This document shows, piece after piece, positions 1 through 9,513 of a stretch of 64,000 bases of DNA. Both the position numbers and the translations under genes were made by a program. The DNA lies in the NCBI RefSeq assembly GCF_002906855.1, contig NZ_MINI01000028.1, positions 868,001-932,000 of the forward strand, written 5' to 3'. The stretch's first letter is position 1; every line of letters begins with the position of its first letter. Below the pieces are notes generated by a model. It had not been told where the DNA came from. It ran no database searches and saw nothing but the letters and a program-made list of their open reading frames with translations. Source of the DNA: Pseudomonas putida. GTDB lineage: Bacteria > Pseudomonadota > Gammaproteobacteria > Pseudomonadales > Pseudomonadaceae.

Positions 1-193
1 GATGGGCATAACCGAGGGAGCGGCAGAAACGGCCGACGCTGGATTCGCTGACACCCAGCTTCTCGGCAATGCTGGCCGAGGTCTGGAACGGCAGTTCGTG
101 CAGGTTGGCGAGCATGTAGCTGGCGATCTTGCGGCCTGAGGCAGCGGCCCCTTGCAGGCTGTTTTCCAGGCGTTGCTTGATCGGTTGGCTCAT
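1..193 (-). CDS. RpiR/MurR-family transcriptional regulator (N-terminal part only)
   Basis: This is the first 64 codons of a regulator whose remainder lies beyond the left edge. The translation begins MSQPIKQRLENSLQ and contains an N-terminal helix-turn-helix of the RpiR type (residues about 14-62: IASYMLANLHELPFQTSA, then IAEKLGVSESSVGRFCRSLG). RpiR proteins bind DNA through this domain and sense sugar phosphates or other acids through a C-terminal SIS domain, which is not visible here. It is divergent from dpkA across a 143 bp gap that contains two inverted repeats. That arrangement makes it the likely local regulator of the D-lysine genes, an inference from position. Confidence 0.82.
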   Translation of the reverse strand, partial: MSQPIKQRLENSLQGAAASGRKIASYMLANLHELPFQTSASIAEKLGVSESSVGRFCRSLGYAH

Positions 194-220
194 GCTGCTG
201 CTCCAGGTAAGGCGTGGAAT

Positions 221-271
221 AGAAAATGGCTGTTTTCTGTCATGTCGTCAACATTTGACAGATAGCTGTCA
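221..271. promoter_or_regulatory. two inverted repeats in the divergent regulator/dpkA promoter region
   Basis: Positions 221-238 read AGAAAA, six bases, TTTTCT. Positions 256-271 read TGACAG, ATAG, CTGTCA, a perfect 6+6 inverted repeat. Both lie in the 143 bp gap between the RpiR-type gene and dpkA, where an operator would be expected. No factor can be assigned from sequence alone. Confidence 0.4.
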
Positions 272-336
272 CTTATCGGAAAGTTTTTGTCGTTGCATAC
301 GCTGTTGCCATTCCAATTCCAAAAAAGGAGCTACAG

Positions 337-1362
337 ATGTCCGCACCTTCCACCAGCCCGCTCGTGCGCGTGCCCGTCACTGCACTGCAGGGGCTGTTGC
401 AAGCGATCTTCCAGCGTCACGGCTGCAGCGAAGCGGTGGCCACCGTGCTGGCCCACAACTGCACCAGTGCCCAGCGCGATGGCGCTCACAGCCATGGCGT
501 GTTTCGTATTCCCGGTTACGTTTCGACCCTGGCCAGTGGCTGGGTCGACGGGCGTGCCACACCACAAGTGACCGATCTGGCGCCAGGCTATGTGCGCGTG
601 GATGCTGCCGGTGGCTTCGCCCAGCCTGCATTGGCAGCGGCCCGGGAGTTGCTGGTGGAAAAGGCCCGCAGCGCTGGCATCGCCGTGCTGGCGATCCACA
701 ATTCGCACCATTTCGCCGCGCTGTGGCCCGATGTCGAACCCTTTGCCGATGAGGGGCTGGTGGCACTGAGCGTGGTCAACAGCATGACCTGCGTGGTGCC
801 GCACGGTGCACGCAAACCGCTGTTCGGCACCAACCCGATTGCCTTTGCTGCGCCGTGTGCCGGGCATGACCCGATCGTCTTCGACATGGCCACCAGTGCC
901 ATGGCCCATGGCGACGTACAGATCGCCGCGCGTGCCGGCCAGGCACTGCCCGAGGGAATGGGCGTGGATGCCCAGGGCCTGCCGACCACCGACCCCAAGG
1001 CCATTCTCGAAGGCGGCGCACTGTTGCCGTTTGGCGGGCACAAGGGGTCGGCGCTGTCGATGATGGTCGAATTGCTGGCGGCGGCGCTGACTGGCGGGCA
1101 TTTTTCCTGGGAATTCGACTGGTCGCGGCACCCGGGCGCGAAAACACCCTGGACCGGGCAGCTGATCATCGTCATCGATCCGAGCAAGGCCGAGGGTGGC
1201 CGGTTTGCCCAGCGCAGCCGCGAACTGGTCGAGCACATGCAGGCTGCAGGGTTGTCGCGCATGCCGGGCGAGCGCCGCTACCGCGAGCGGGAAGTGGCCG
1301 AGCGCGAAGGGGTGGCACTGACCGAACAGGAGCTGCAGGGCCTGAAGGCGCTACTCGGCTGA
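337..1362 (+). CDS. dpkA: Ldh/malate dehydrogenase-family delta1-piperideine-2-carboxylate reductase
   Basis: The 341-residue protein belongs to the NAD(P)H-dependent malate/L-lactate dehydrogenase (LDH2) family. It has the expected landmarks: the histidine motif SHGVFRIPGYV (about residue 52), the cofactor-side FGTNPIAFAAP near residue 165 and GGHKGSALSMMVE near 230. In P. putida, DpkA reduces piperideine-2-carboxylate (and the pyrroline homologue) to L-pipecolate in D-lysine breakdown. Start ATG follows AAAGGAG by a normal distance. The aminotransferase next door makes the cyclic imine substrate from D-lysine, which supports the specific assignment over a generic malate dehydrogenase. Divergent from an RpiR-type regulator. 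Confidence 0.85.
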   Translation: MSAPSTSPLVRVPVTALQGLLQAIFQRHGCSEAVATVLAHNCTSAQRDGAHSHGVFRIPGYVSTLASGWVDGRATPQVTDLAPGYVRVDAAGGFAQPALAAARELLVEKARSAGIAVLAIHNSHHFAALWPDVEPFADEGLVALSVVNSMTCVVPHGARKPLFGTNPIAFAAPCAGHDPIVFDMATSAMAHGDVQIAARAGQALPEGMGVDAQGLPTTDPKAILEGGALLPFGGHKGSALSMMVELLAAALTGGHFSWEFDWSRHPGAKTPWTGQLIIVIDPSKAEGGRFAQRSRELVEHMQAAGLSRMPGERRYREREVAEREGVALTEQELQGLKALLG

Positions 1363-1368
1363 GCCGTT

Positions 1369-1396
1369 GTGCAAAGTTGCATAGACAACCTTGCAC
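1369..1396. promoter_or_regulatory. inverted repeat between dpkA and amaC
   Basis: GTGCAA-A-GTT, eight bases, AAC-C-TTGCAC forms a 10-base-arm dyad (the single bases between GTGCAA and GTT, and between AAC and TTGCAC, do not pair) starting 7 bp after the dpkA stop. There is no T-run, so it looks like a protein-binding operator for amaC rather than a terminator. A second, weaker dyad, CAGGGCAGT/ACTGTCCTG (1434-1459), sits just before the ribosome binding site. Confidence 0.4.
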
Positions 1397-1478
1397 TTAT
1401 GTGATGTTCCTTGGGCCCGACTCCGGGTATCCTCAGGGCAGTCTTTCCGAACTGTCCTGATCCAAGGAGCTGCACGCT

Positions 1479-2675
1479 GTGTTCAAACATGTCGATGCCT
1501 ATGCCGGCGACCCGATCCTCTCGTTGATGGAAACCTTCAAGGCCGACCCGCGCGCCGACAAGGTCAACCTGAGTATCGGCCTGTATTACGATGAGGCCGG
1601 TGTGGTGCCGCAGCTGGCAGCGGTGGATGCGGTGGAAAAGCGCATTGCCGGCCAAGCCCATGAAGCCTCGCTGTACCTGCCGATGGAAGGCCTGGCCAGC
1701 TACCGCCAGGCGATCCAAGCGCTGCTGTTCGGTGCCGACCACCCGGCCGTGACCGGCAAGCGCGTGGCCACCGTGCAGACCGTTGGCGGCTCCGGCGCGT
1801 TGAAAGTCGGTGCCGACTTCCTCAAGCGCTATTTCCCGCAGTCGGAAGTCTGGGTCAGTAACCCGACCTGGGACAACCACCGCGCCATCTTCGAAGGTGC
1901 CGGGTTCAAGGTGCACACCTACCCATACTTCGACCAGGCCAGCCGTGGCGTCGACTTCGACGGCATGCTGCAGACCCTGCAGGGCCTGCCGGCCAACAGC
2001 ATCGTGCTGCTGCACCCGTGCTGCCACAACCCGACCGGTGCCGACCTCGAGCCGGCGCAGTGGCAACAGGTGGTGGAAGTGGTCAAGGCGCGCCAGCTGA
2101 TCCCGTTCCTCGACATCGCCTACCAGGGCTTCGGCGAAGGCCTGGTCGAAGACGCCTACGCCATCTGCGAAATGGCCCGTGCCGGTGTACCGTGCCTGGT
2201 CAGCAACTCGTTCTCCAAGATCTTCTCGCTGTACGGCGAGCGGGTAGGGGGCCTGTCGGTGGTCTGCGACGACGAAGCCACCACCCAGAGCGTGCTCGGC
2301 CAGCTCAAGGCCACCGTGCGCCGCAACTACTCCAGCCCACCCAACTTCGGTGCCCAGCTGGTGGCTGGCGTGCTCAACGATGAAGTACTCAACGCCCAGT
2401 GGGCCGCAGAAGTGGAAGTGATGCGCAAGCGTATCCTCGACATGCGCCAGGCGCTGGTCGATGCCTTGGCGGTGCTGCTGCCAGGCCAGGACTTCCAGTT
2501 CTTCCTGCGCCAGCGCGGCATGTTCAGCTACACCGGCTTCAGCGTCGAGCAGGTGCGTCGCCTGCGTGACGAGTTCGGTGTGTACCTGATCGACAGCGGC
2601 CGGGTGTGCATGTCCGGCCTGCGCCCGGCCAACCTGCAACGGGTTGCCGAAGCGTTCGCTGCCGTACAGAAGTAA
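1479..2675 (+). CDS. amaC: aromatic/D-lysine aminotransferase (PLP fold type I)
   Basis: 398 residues, the length of AspC/TyrB enzymes, starting with GTG after AAGGAGC. The start [14 protein letters not shown] is typical of the family. The PLP lysine is in [16 protein letters not shown] at residue 247, matching TyrB numbering. Other marks are the cofactor motif [12 protein letters not shown] (near 180) and [10 protein letters not shown] (near 210). In P. putida, AmaC transaminates D-lysine to 2-keto-6-aminocaproate, which cyclises to the DpkA substrate. The enzyme also handles aromatic amino acids, so a tyrosine aminotransferase role is not excluded. It follows dpkA by 116 bp and has its own terminator downstream. 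Confidence 0.85.
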   Translation: MFKHVDAYAGDPILSLMETFKADPRADKVNLSIGLYYDEAGVVPQLAAVDAVEKRIAGQAHEASLYLPMEGLASYRQAIQALLFGADHPAVTGKRVATVQTVGGSGALKVGADFLKRYFPQSEVWVSNPTWDNHRAIFEGAGFKVHTYPYFDQASRGVDFDGMLQTLQGLPANSIVLLHPCCHNPTGADLEPAQWQQVVEVVKARQLIPFLDIAYQGFGEGLVEDAYAICEMARAGVPCLVSNSFSKIFSLYGERVGGLSVVCDDEATTQSVLGQLKATVRRNYSSPPNFGAQLVAGVLNDEVLNAQWAAEVEVMRKRILDMRQALVDALAVLLPGQDFQFFLRQRGMFSYTGFSVEQVRRLRDEFGVYLIDSGRVCMSGLRPANLQRVAEAFAAVQK

Positions 2676-2711
2676 CTGCGCAACGGGCTGTTACCGCTCG
2701 CTGCTCGCGAC

Positions 2712-2749
2712 AAAAGGCCGCTCTTACAGGCTAGTGAGAGCGGCCTTTT
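2712..2749 (+). terminator. rho-independent terminator after amaC
   Basis: A 13-bp perfect stem, AAAAGGCCGCTCT with AGAGCGGCCTTTT, around a 12-base loop, ends in a T-run 37 bp past the amaC stop. The A-run on the other side means it could also work on the opposite strand. Confidence 0.85.
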
Positions 2750-2945
2750 GCATTGAACGCGGCGTGAAGTAGCACCCTCGGCACAACCTGCTTGTAAAGA
2801 CAAGTGCAACCGTCCCTCGGACGGGGCTTCGCAAGTGCAACCTTTCCGTGCACAATCGCGCCCCTCTTCCCCGGTTGAGTTGGGCGAATCGTCTAGTTCG
2901 CCATTCTCAGCCTGTTGCAGTCTTGCGAGTGGAGCTTCACCCGGA

Positions 2946-4226
2946 ATGAATGAGCAGGCCCCAAGCGTTGAACAACGCTTTGTAGAATCGACCCCCGCCA
3001 CCCTCGGCGCCTGGTCGCGTAACGACACCACCTGGATGCTGGGCCTGTTCGGCACAGCCATCGGCGCGGGGACCTTGTTCCTGCCAATCAACGCCGGCCT
3101 CGGCGGCTTCTGGCCGCTGCTGATTCTGGCCGCGCTGGCCTTCCCGATGACCTATTTCTCCCACCGTGGCCTGACCCGCTTCGTGCTGTCCGGGCGTAAC
3201 GGGGGCGACATCACCGAAGTGGTCGAAGAGCATTTCGGCATCAAGGCCGGTGCGTTGATCACTGTGCTGTACTTCTTCGCGATCTTCCCGATCCTGCTCA
3301 TCTATAGCGTGGCACTGACCAACACCGTCAGCAGCTTCATGGAGCACCAGCTGCACATGGCGCCGCCACCGCGGGTCATCCTGTCATTCGTGCTGATCCT
3401 CGGCCTGCTGGCCATCGTGCGCTGCGGCGAGCAGGCCACTGTCAAGGTCATGAGCCTGCTGGTGTATCCGTTCATCGTGGCCCTGGGGCTGCTCGGCCTG
3501 TACCTGATCCCGCACTGGACCGGTGGCATCCTCGACAGCGCCGCCCAGGTGCCGTCGGGCTCGGCCTTCCTGCATACGCTGTGGCTGGCCATTCCGGTGA
3601 TGGTGTTCTCGTTCAACCATTCGCCGATCATCTCGGCCTTCGCCGTTGACCAGAAGCGCAGCTATGGCGAGCACGCCGACGAGCGCAGCGGCCAGATCCT
3701 GCGCCGTGCCCACCTGCTGATGGTGGTGATGGTGCTGTTCTTCGTGTTCAGCTGCGTGCTCACCCTGAGCAGCGCCCAGCTGGCCGAAGCCAAGGCGCAG
3801 AACCTGTCGATCCTGTCGTACCTGGCCAACCACTTCAGCAACCCGACCATTGCCTTTGCCGCGCCGCTGATCGCCTTTGTCGCGATTGCCAAGTCGTTCC
3901 TGGGTCACTACATCGGTGCCAGTGAGGGCCTCAAGGGCATCATCGCCAAGACCGGCGCTCGCCCGGGTGCCAAGACCCTGGACCGTGTGGTCGCCGCGCT
4001 GATGCTGGTGGTCTGCTGGATCGTCGCCACCCTCAATCCGAGCATCCTCGGCATGATCGAATCGCTGGGCGGCCCGATCCTCGCCGTGCTGCTGTTCCTG
4101 ATGCCGATGTACGCCATCCGTCGCGTGCCGTCGATGCGTAAGTACAGCGGTGTGCTGTCGAACGTGTTTGTGGTGGTGATCGGCGTGGTTGCACTGACCT
4201 CGGTAGTGTACGGCCTGATCGGCTGA
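2946..4226 (+). CDS. sdaC: HAAAP/SdaC-family serine/threonine-type amino acid transporter
   Basis: Inner-membrane proton symporter of the hydroxy and aromatic amino acid permease family, 426 residues with about 11 hydrophobic segments. The first membrane segment carries the family signature GLFGTAIGAGTLFLPINAG (from about residue 31), and NHSPIISAF occurs mid-protein. The start at MNEQAPSVEQ is chosen because the upstream in-frame extension is not family-like and a GGAG lies 10 bases before this ATG. Substrate is probably serine or threonine; aromatic substrates cannot be excluded. It stands as a single gene between two terminators. Confidence 0.82.
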   Translation: MNEQAPSVEQRFVESTPATLGAWSRNDTTWMLGLFGTAIGAGTLFLPINAGLGGFWPLLILAALAFPMTYFSHRGLTRFVLSGRNGGDITEVVEEHFGIKAGALITVLYFFAIFPILLIYSVALTNTVSSFMEHQLHMAPPPRVILSFVLILGLLAIVRCGEQATVKVMSLLVYPFIVALGLLGLYLIPHWTGGILDSAAQVPSGSAFLHTLWLAIPVMVFSFNHSPIISAFAVDQKRSYGEHADERSGQILRRAHLLMVVMVLFFVFSCVLTLSSAQLAEAKAQNLSILSYLANHFSNPTIAFAAPLIAFVAIAKSFLGHYIGASEGLKGIIAKTGARPGAKTLDRVVAALMLVVCWIVATLNPSILGMIESLGGPILAVLLFLMPMYAIRRVPSMRKYSGVLSNVFVVVIGVVALTSVVYGLIG

Positions 4227-4244
4227 TTCGCTGTCTGCAATAAG

Positions 4245-4283
4245 AAAAGTCCGGAGCGTTTGTCGCCATCCGGGCTTTTTTTT
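4245..4283 (+). terminator. rho-independent terminator after the transporter
   Basis: AAAAGTCCGGA pairs with TCCGGGCTTTT (one A-G mismatch) across a 13-base loop and runs into a stretch of T residues, 18 bp after the transporter stop. Confidence 0.8.
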
Positions 4284-4392
4284 GTCCACAGGAATTGTCT
4301 GGAAATAGAACAATTTCAATGTGCCCATAGGCACCCGGCCGCCTTCATGATTAACTCAGTGTCCTTTTCAAACCCCGCATAAGGATTTCGTC

Positions 4393-4893
4393 ATGGCTCA
4401 AGTGACCCTCAAAGGCAACCCGGTTCAGGTCAAAGGCAACCTGCCACAGGCCGGCGCCCAGGCTCCGGCTTTCTCCCTGGTGGGTGAAGGCCTGGCCGAC
4501 AAGTCGCTGAAGGACTACGCCGGCAAGCGCAAGGTGCTGAACATTTTCCCGAGCGTCGACACCCCGACCTGCGCCACTTCCGTGCGCAAGTTCAACGCCC
4601 AGGCCAACGACGTGGCCAATACCGTGGTGCTGTGCATTTCGGCCGACCTGCCGTTCGCCCAGGCGCGCTTCTGCGGTGCCGAAGGCCTGGAGAACGTGAA
4701 GAACCTGTCGACCCTGCGTGGCCGCGAGTTCCTCGAGAACTACGGCGTTGCCATCGCCGACGGCCCGCTGGCCGGCCTGGCTGCCCGTGCCGTGGTGGTG
4801 CTGGACGAGAACGACAAGGTGCTGCACAGCGAGCTGGTTGGCGAAATCGCCGACGAGCCGAACTACGACGCAGCCCTGGCTGTGCTGAAGTAA
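4393..4893 (+). CDS. tpx: thiol peroxidase (atypical 2-Cys peroxiredoxin)
   Basis: 166 residues, the standard Tpx length. It reduces hydrogen and alkyl hydroperoxides with electrons from thioredoxin. The peroxidatic cysteine is C60 in [15 protein letters not shown] and the resolving cysteine is C94 in [11 protein letters not shown], one residue off the E. coli C61/C95 pair. Start [18 protein letters not shown] is typical, preceded by AAGGA. Monocistronic, with terminators on both sides; no OxyR site was recognised by eye. Confidence 0.95.
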   Translation: MAQVTLKGNPVQVKGNLPQAGAQAPAFSLVGEGLADKSLKDYAGKRKVLNIFPSVDTPTCATSVRKFNAQANDVANTVVLCISADLPFAQARFCGAEGLENVKNLSTLRGREFLENYGVAIADGPLAGLAARAVVVLDENDKVLHSELVGEIADEPNYDAALAVLK

Positions 4894-4955
4894 GGATTGC
4901 CTGGGGGAGGGTAAAGGAACTCTTCTGCCTGGCCCCTCTCCAAGCAACACCCTGT

Positions 4956-4985
4956 AACGGCCCGGAACGCTTTCCGGGCCGTTTT
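4956..4985 (+). terminator. rho-independent terminator after tpx
   Basis: A 12-bp perfect stem AACGGCCCGGAA / TTCCGGGCCGTT with a 4-base CGCT loop and a short T-run, 62 bp after the tpx stop. Confidence 0.85.
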
Positions 4986-5116
4986 CATTTAAAGTTCAAC
5001 CTTTTGGCAACGTCAGGCAAAGGTAAACCTCTGGTAAAGAGCCTTTGCTATAACGATGCCAGTGCTTATCGTTCATCCTCGCAAGCCACCATTTCCGAAC
5101 AAGGTTCGTTCAACCC

Positions 5117-6418
5117 ATGCAAGTGTCCAATTCCCGATCCCCTCGTCGCTGGCTCGTCGGCCTGCTGATCCTGCTGCTGGTGGCCTTGCTGGCCTGGTGG
5201 CTGTGGCCTGCGGCAACGCCTGACCACAAAGCGGCCGGAGGCGGACGCGGCGGCAAAGGCATGGGCATGGGCAGGCCGGGCTTCGGCGGCTCCACCGACC
5301 CGGTGCCGGTGCGCGTCGAACCGGTGCGGGTGGGCGACTTCCCGCTCTACTACAAGGCCCTGGGCACGGTCACGGCGACCAACACGGTGAATGTGCGCAG
5401 CCGAGTGGCCGGCGAGCTGGTCAAGATCCATTTCAAGGAGGGCCAGCAGGTCAAGACCGGCGACGTGCTCGCTGAAATCGACCCGCGCCCCTACCGCATC
5501 GCCCTGCAGCAGGCCGAAGGCACCCTGGCACAGAACCAGGCACAGCTGAAGAACGCCCAAGTCGACCTGGCGCGTTACAAAGGCCTCTACGCCCAGGACA
5601 GCATCGCCAAGCAGACCCTCGACACCGCCGAAGCCCAGGTCGCGCAGTTCCTGGGGCTGGTCAAGACCAACCAGGCTCAGGTCAACGATGCCCGCCTGAA
5701 CCTCGATTTCACCCAGATCCGCGCCCCCATCAACGGCCGCGTGGGCCTGCGCCAGCTCGACCTGGGCAACCTGGTGGCGGCCAACGACACCACCGCCCTG
5801 GTGGTGATCACTCAGACCGAGCCGATCAGTGTCGCCTTCACCCTGCCCGAAACCGAGCTGAACACCGTGCTCGACCGTTACCGCAGTGGCGCCAGCCTGC
5901 CGGTCGAGGCCTGGGATCGCACCGACAGCAAACTGCAGGCGACCGGCGTGCTGGGCAGCATCGACAACCAGATCGACACCACCACCGGTACCCTGAAGTT
6001 CAAGGGCCGCTTCGAGAACAAGGACCTGGCCCTGTTCCCCAACCAGTTCGTCAACGTGCGCCTGCTGGCCGACACCCTCAAGCAGGTGGTGTTGGCGCCG
6101 GCAGCGGCCGTGCAGTTCGGCAACGACGGCACCTTCGCCTATGTGGTCAATGACCAGAGTACGGTCAATATCCGCAAGCTCAAGGTCGGCGCCAGCGATG
6201 GCCAGAACAGCGTCATCCTTGACGGCCTCAAGGCCGGCGAACGCCTTGTGCTGGAAGGCACCGACCGCCTGCGTGAAGGCACCAAGGTCGAAGTGGTCGA
6301 AGATAGCTCGCAAGTGCCGACCACCCCGGGCCAGCACCTGCAGGGCCAGGACGCCAAGGGTTCGGCGCAGGCCGATGAAGCACCTTCCGGCAAAGCGGCA
6401 GGCAAGGCGGGCGCATGA
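5117..6418 (+). CDS. muxA: RND efflux membrane fusion protein (MdtA/MuxA type)
   Basis: 433-residue periplasmic adaptor. It has one N-terminal membrane anchor (residues about 11-30, hydrophobic after SPRRW), a Gly-rich linker, then the HlyD-type lipoyl half-motifs, coiled-coil hairpin ([20 protein letters not shown], near 130) and beta-barrel. It should link the two inner-membrane pumps MuxB and MuxC to the outer-membrane channel OpmB. The homologous P. aeruginosa system exports aztreonam, macrolides, novobiocin and tetracycline. First gene of a four-gene operon, overlapping muxB by 4 bases (ATGA). The ribosome site is weak (AAGG at a long distance). Confidence 0.9.
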   Translation: MQVSNSRSPRRWLVGLLILLLVALLAWWLWPAATPDHKAAGGGRGGKGMGMGRPGFGGSTDPVPVRVEPVRVGDFPLYYKALGTVTATNTVNVRSRVAGELVKIHFKEGQQVKTGDVLAEIDPRPYRIALQQAEGTLAQNQAQLKNAQVDLARYKGLYAQDSIAKQTLDTAEAQVAQFLGLVKTNQAQVNDARLNLDFTQIRAPINGRVGLRQLDLGNLVAANDTTALVVITQTEPISVAFTLPETELNTVLDRYRSGASLPVEAWDRTDSKLQATGVLGSIDNQIDTTTGTLKFKGRFENKDLALFPNQFVNVRLLADTLKQVVLAPAAAVQFGNDGTFAYVVNDQSTVNIRKLKVGASDGQNSVILDGLKAGERLVLEGTDRLREGTKVEVVEDSSQVPTTPGQHLQGQDAKGSAQADEAPSGKAAGKAGA

Positions 6419-9400
6419 ACCTGTCACGCCTGTTCATCCTTCGTCCGGTCGCCACCACGCTGACCATGCTGGCCATCGTCCTGGCTGGCCTGATCGCCTA
6501 CAAGCTGCTGCCGGTGTCGGCCTTGCCCCAGGTCGACTACCCGACCATCCGGGTCATGACCCTTTACCCGGGCGCCAGCCCGCAGGTCATGACCAGTGCA
6601 GTCACCGCCCCGCTGGAACGCCAGTTCGGCCAGATGCCGGGCCTTGAGCAGATGGCGTCGACCAGTTCCGGTGGTGCCTCGGTGCTGACCCTGCGCTTCA
6701 GCCTGGACATGAACATGGATGTCGCCGAGCAACAGGTGCAGGCCGCGATCAACGCCGCCAGCAACCTGCTACCCACTGACCTGCCGGCGCCGCCGGTGTA
6801 CAACAAGGTCAACCCGGCCGACACCCCGGTGCTGACCCTGGCCATCACCAGCAAGACCATGCCGCTGCCCAAACTCAACGACCTGGTCGATACCCGGGTG
6901 GCGCAGAAGCTCGCCCAGATCAGTGGCGTGGGCATGGTCAGCATCGCTGGCGGCCAGCGCCAGGCGGTGCGGATCAAGGTCAACGTCGATGCGCTGGCGG
7001 CCAACGGCCTCAACCTCGACGACGTGCGCACCCTGATCGGCGCGTCCAACGTCAACCAGCCCAAGGGCAACTTCGACGGCCCGACTCGGGTGTCGATGCT
7101 CGACGCCAACGACCAGCTGCGCTCGCCCGAGGAATACGCCAACCTCATCCTTGCCTACAACAATGGCGCGCCGCTGCGCCTGAAGGATGTCGCCGAAATC
7201 GTCGACGGCGCCGAGAACGAACGCCTGGCCGCATGGGCCAACCAGAACCAGGCCGTGCTGCTGAACATCCAGCGCCAGCCGGGTGCCAACGTCATCGAGG
7301 TGGTCGACCGCATCAAGGAACTGCTGCCATCGATCACCGACAATCTGCCGGCCGGCCTCGATGTCTCGGTGCTCACCGACCGCACTCAGACCATCCGCGC
7401 TGCGGTCAAGGACGTGCAGCATGAGCTGCTGATCGCCATCGTGCTGGTGGTGATGGTCACCTTTGTGTTCCTGCGCCGCTTCAGCGCCACGATCATTCCC
7501 TCGATCGCCGTACCGCTGTCGCTGATTGGCACCTTTGGCGTGATGTACCTGGCCGGCTTCTCGGTCAACAACCTGACGCTGATGGCCCTGACCATCGCCA
7601 CCGGTTTCGTGGTCGACGATGCCATCGTCATGCTCGAAAACATCTCGCGCCACATCGAGGAAGGCGAAACGCCGCTGCAGGCAGCGCTGAAGGGCGCCAG
7701 GCAGATCGGCTTCACCCTGATCTCGCTGACATTCTCGCTGATCGCCGTGCTGATCCCGCTGCTGTTCATGGCCGACGTGGTCGGCCGCCTGTTCCGCGAA
7801 TTCGCCATCACCCTGGCGGTGGCCATCCTGATTTCGTTGGTGGTGTCGCTGACCCTGACCCCGATGATGTGCGCGCGCCTGCTCAAGCGCGAGCCCAAGG
7901 AGGAAGAGCAGGGCCGCTTCTACCGCGCCAGCGGTGCCTGGATCGACTGGATGATCGAACACTACGGCCGCGGCCTGCAGTGGGTGCTCAAGCACCAGCC
8001 GCTGACCCTGCTGGTGGCGGTGGCGACCCTGGCGCTGACCGTGCTGCTGTACATGGTTGTGCCCAAGGGCTTCTTCCCCCAGCAGGATACCGGGGTGATC
8101 CAGGGCATTTCCGAAGCGCCGCAGTCGACTTCGTTCGCCGCCATGAGCGAGCGCCAGCAGGCCCTGAGCAAGGTCATCCTGCAGGACCCGGCGGTGCAGA
8201 GCCTGTCGTCCTACATCGGTGTCGACGGCGACAACGCCACGCTCAACAGCGGCCGCCTGCTGATCAACCTCAAACCCCACGGCGAGCGTGACGTCACCGC
8301 CGGTGAAGTGATCAGCCGGCTGCAGCCGCAACTCGACAAGCTGGTCGGTATCCGCCTGTTCATGCAGCCGGTGCAAGACTTGAGCATCGAGGACCGGGTC
8401 AGCCGTACCCAGTACCAGTTCAGCCTGTCGTCGCCCGACGCCGAGCTGCTGGCGCAGTGGAGCGGCAAACTGGTGCAGGCCCTGCAGGAACGCCCGGAGC
8501 TGCAGGACGTGGCCAGTGACCTGCAGGACAAGGGCCTGCAGGTGTACCTGGTGATCGACCGTGACATGGCCAGCCGCCTGGGCATCACCGTATCGCAGAT
8601 CACCAACGCGCTGTACGACGCCTTCGGCCAGCGGCAGATTTCCACCATCTACACCCAGGCCAGCCAGTACCGCGTGGTGTTGCAGGCGCAGGACGCGGCG
8701 GTCATCGGCCCGCAGGCGCTGGAGTCGATCCACGTCAAGGCCACCGATGGCGGCCAGGTGCGGCTGTCGGCGCTGGCGCGTATCGAGCAGCGCCAGGCGC
8801 AGCTGGCCATTTCGCATATCGGCCAGTTCCCGGCGGTGACGCTGTCGTTCAACCTGGCCCATGGCGCGTCGCTGGGCGAAGCGGTCAAGGCGATCGAACA
8901 GGTGCAGCAGGACATCGGCATGCCGCTCGGCGTGCAGACCCGCTTCCAGGGTGCCGCAGAAGCCTTCCAAGCCTCGCTGTCGAGCACCTTGCTGCTGATT
9001 CTGGCGGCCGTGGTGACCATGTACATAGTGCTGGGCGTGCTCTATGAGAGCTACATCCACCCGGTGACCATCCTTTCGACCTTGCCATCGGCGGCAGTCG
9101 GCGCCTTGCTGGCGTTGATCCTCAGCGGCAATGACCTGGGCATGATCGCCATCATCGGCATCATCCTGCTGATCGGCATCGTCAAGAAAAACGCGATCAT
9201 GATGATCGACTTTGCCCTGGAGGCCGAGCGCAACCAGGGCATGAGCCCGCGCGATGCAATCTACCAGGCGGCGCTGCTGCGCTTCCGGCCAATCCTGATG
9301 ACCACCCTGGCCGCGCTGTTTGGCGCCGTACCGCTGATGCTGGCCACCGGTTCCGGTGCCGAGCTGCGGCAGCCGCTGGGCCTGGTGATGGTCGGTGGCC

Positions 9401-9513
9401 TGCTGGTCAGCCAGGTGCTGACGCTGTTCACCACACCCGTCATCTACCTGTACTTCGACCGCCTGGCCCGCCGCTGGCGCCCGGCCGCTGACGCGCAGCA
9501 GGCCGAGGCATGA
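6415..9513 (+). CDS. muxB: RND efflux pump subunit MuxB/MdtB
   Basis: 1032 residues, full length for an HAE1-type RND pump with 12 membrane helices and two large periplasmic loops. The proton-relay aspartates are seen in the fourth helix motif [19 protein letters not shown] (near residue 400). The N-terminus [19 protein letters not shown] is the normal cytoplasmic start into helix 1. MdtB/MdtC-type pumps work as a heterotrimer, which fits the adjacent second pump gene. The start overlaps muxA and the stop overlaps muxC, each by ATGA, so translation is coupled. Confidence 0.92.
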   Translation: MNLSRLFILRPVATTLTMLAIVLAGLIAYKLLPVSALPQVDYPTIRVMTLYPGASPQVMTSAVTAPLERQFGQMPGLEQMASTSSGGASVLTLRFSLDMNMDVAEQQVQAAINAASNLLPTDLPAPPVYNKVNPADTPVLTLAITSKTMPLPKLNDLVDTRVAQKLAQISGVGMVSIAGGQRQAVRIKVNVDALAANGLNLDDVRTLIGASNVNQPKGNFDGPTRVSMLDANDQLRSPEEYANLILAYNNGAPLRLKDVAEIVDGAENERLAAWANQNQAVLLNIQRQPGANVIEVVDRIKELLPSITDNLPAGLDVSVLTDRTQTIRAAVKDVQHELLIAIVLVVMVTFVFLRRFSATIIPSIAVPLSLIGTFGVMYLAGFSVNNLTLMALTIATGFVVDDAIVMLENISRHIEEGETPLQAALKGARQIGFTLISLTFSLIAVLIPLLFMADVVGRLFREFAITLAVAILISLVVSLTLTPMMCARLLKREPKEEEQGRFYRASGAWIDWMIEHYGRGLQWVLKHQPLTLLVAVATLALTVLLYMVVPKGFFPQQDTGVIQGISEAPQSTSFAAMSERQQALSKVILQDPAVQSLSSYIGVDGDNATLNSGRLLINLKPHGERDVTAGEVISRLQPQLDKLVGIRLFMQPVQDLSIEDRVSRTQYQFSLSSPDAELLAQWSGKLVQALQERPELQDVASDLQDKGLQVYLVIDRDMASRLGITVSQITNALYDAFGQRQISTIYTQASQYRVVLQAQDAAVIGPQALESIHVKATDGGQVRLSALARIEQRQAQLAISHIGQFPAVTLSFNLAHGASLGEAVKAIEQVQQDIGMPLGVQTRFQGAAEAFQASLSSTLLLILAAVVTMYIVLGVLYESYIHPVTILSTLPSAAVGALLALILSGNDLGMIAIIGIILLIGIVKKNAIMMIDFALEAERNQGMSPRDAIYQAALLRFRPILMTTLAALFGAVPLMLATGSGAELRQPLGLVMVGGLLVSQVLTLFTTPVIYLYFDRLARRWRPAADAQQAEA

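Noticed and set aside
2835..2945. N-terminal extension of the serine-type transporter
   Set aside because: The 37 extra residues are Ser/Pro-rich without family match, and ATG 2946 has a ribosome site and gives the usual transporter start.
6769..9060. Long minus-strand reading frame inside muxB
   Set aside because: Low-complexity His/Gln/Arg-rich translation typical of the antisense of a GC-rich gene; muxB is intact on the other strand. The same applies to the minus frame inside muxC (10479-12572).
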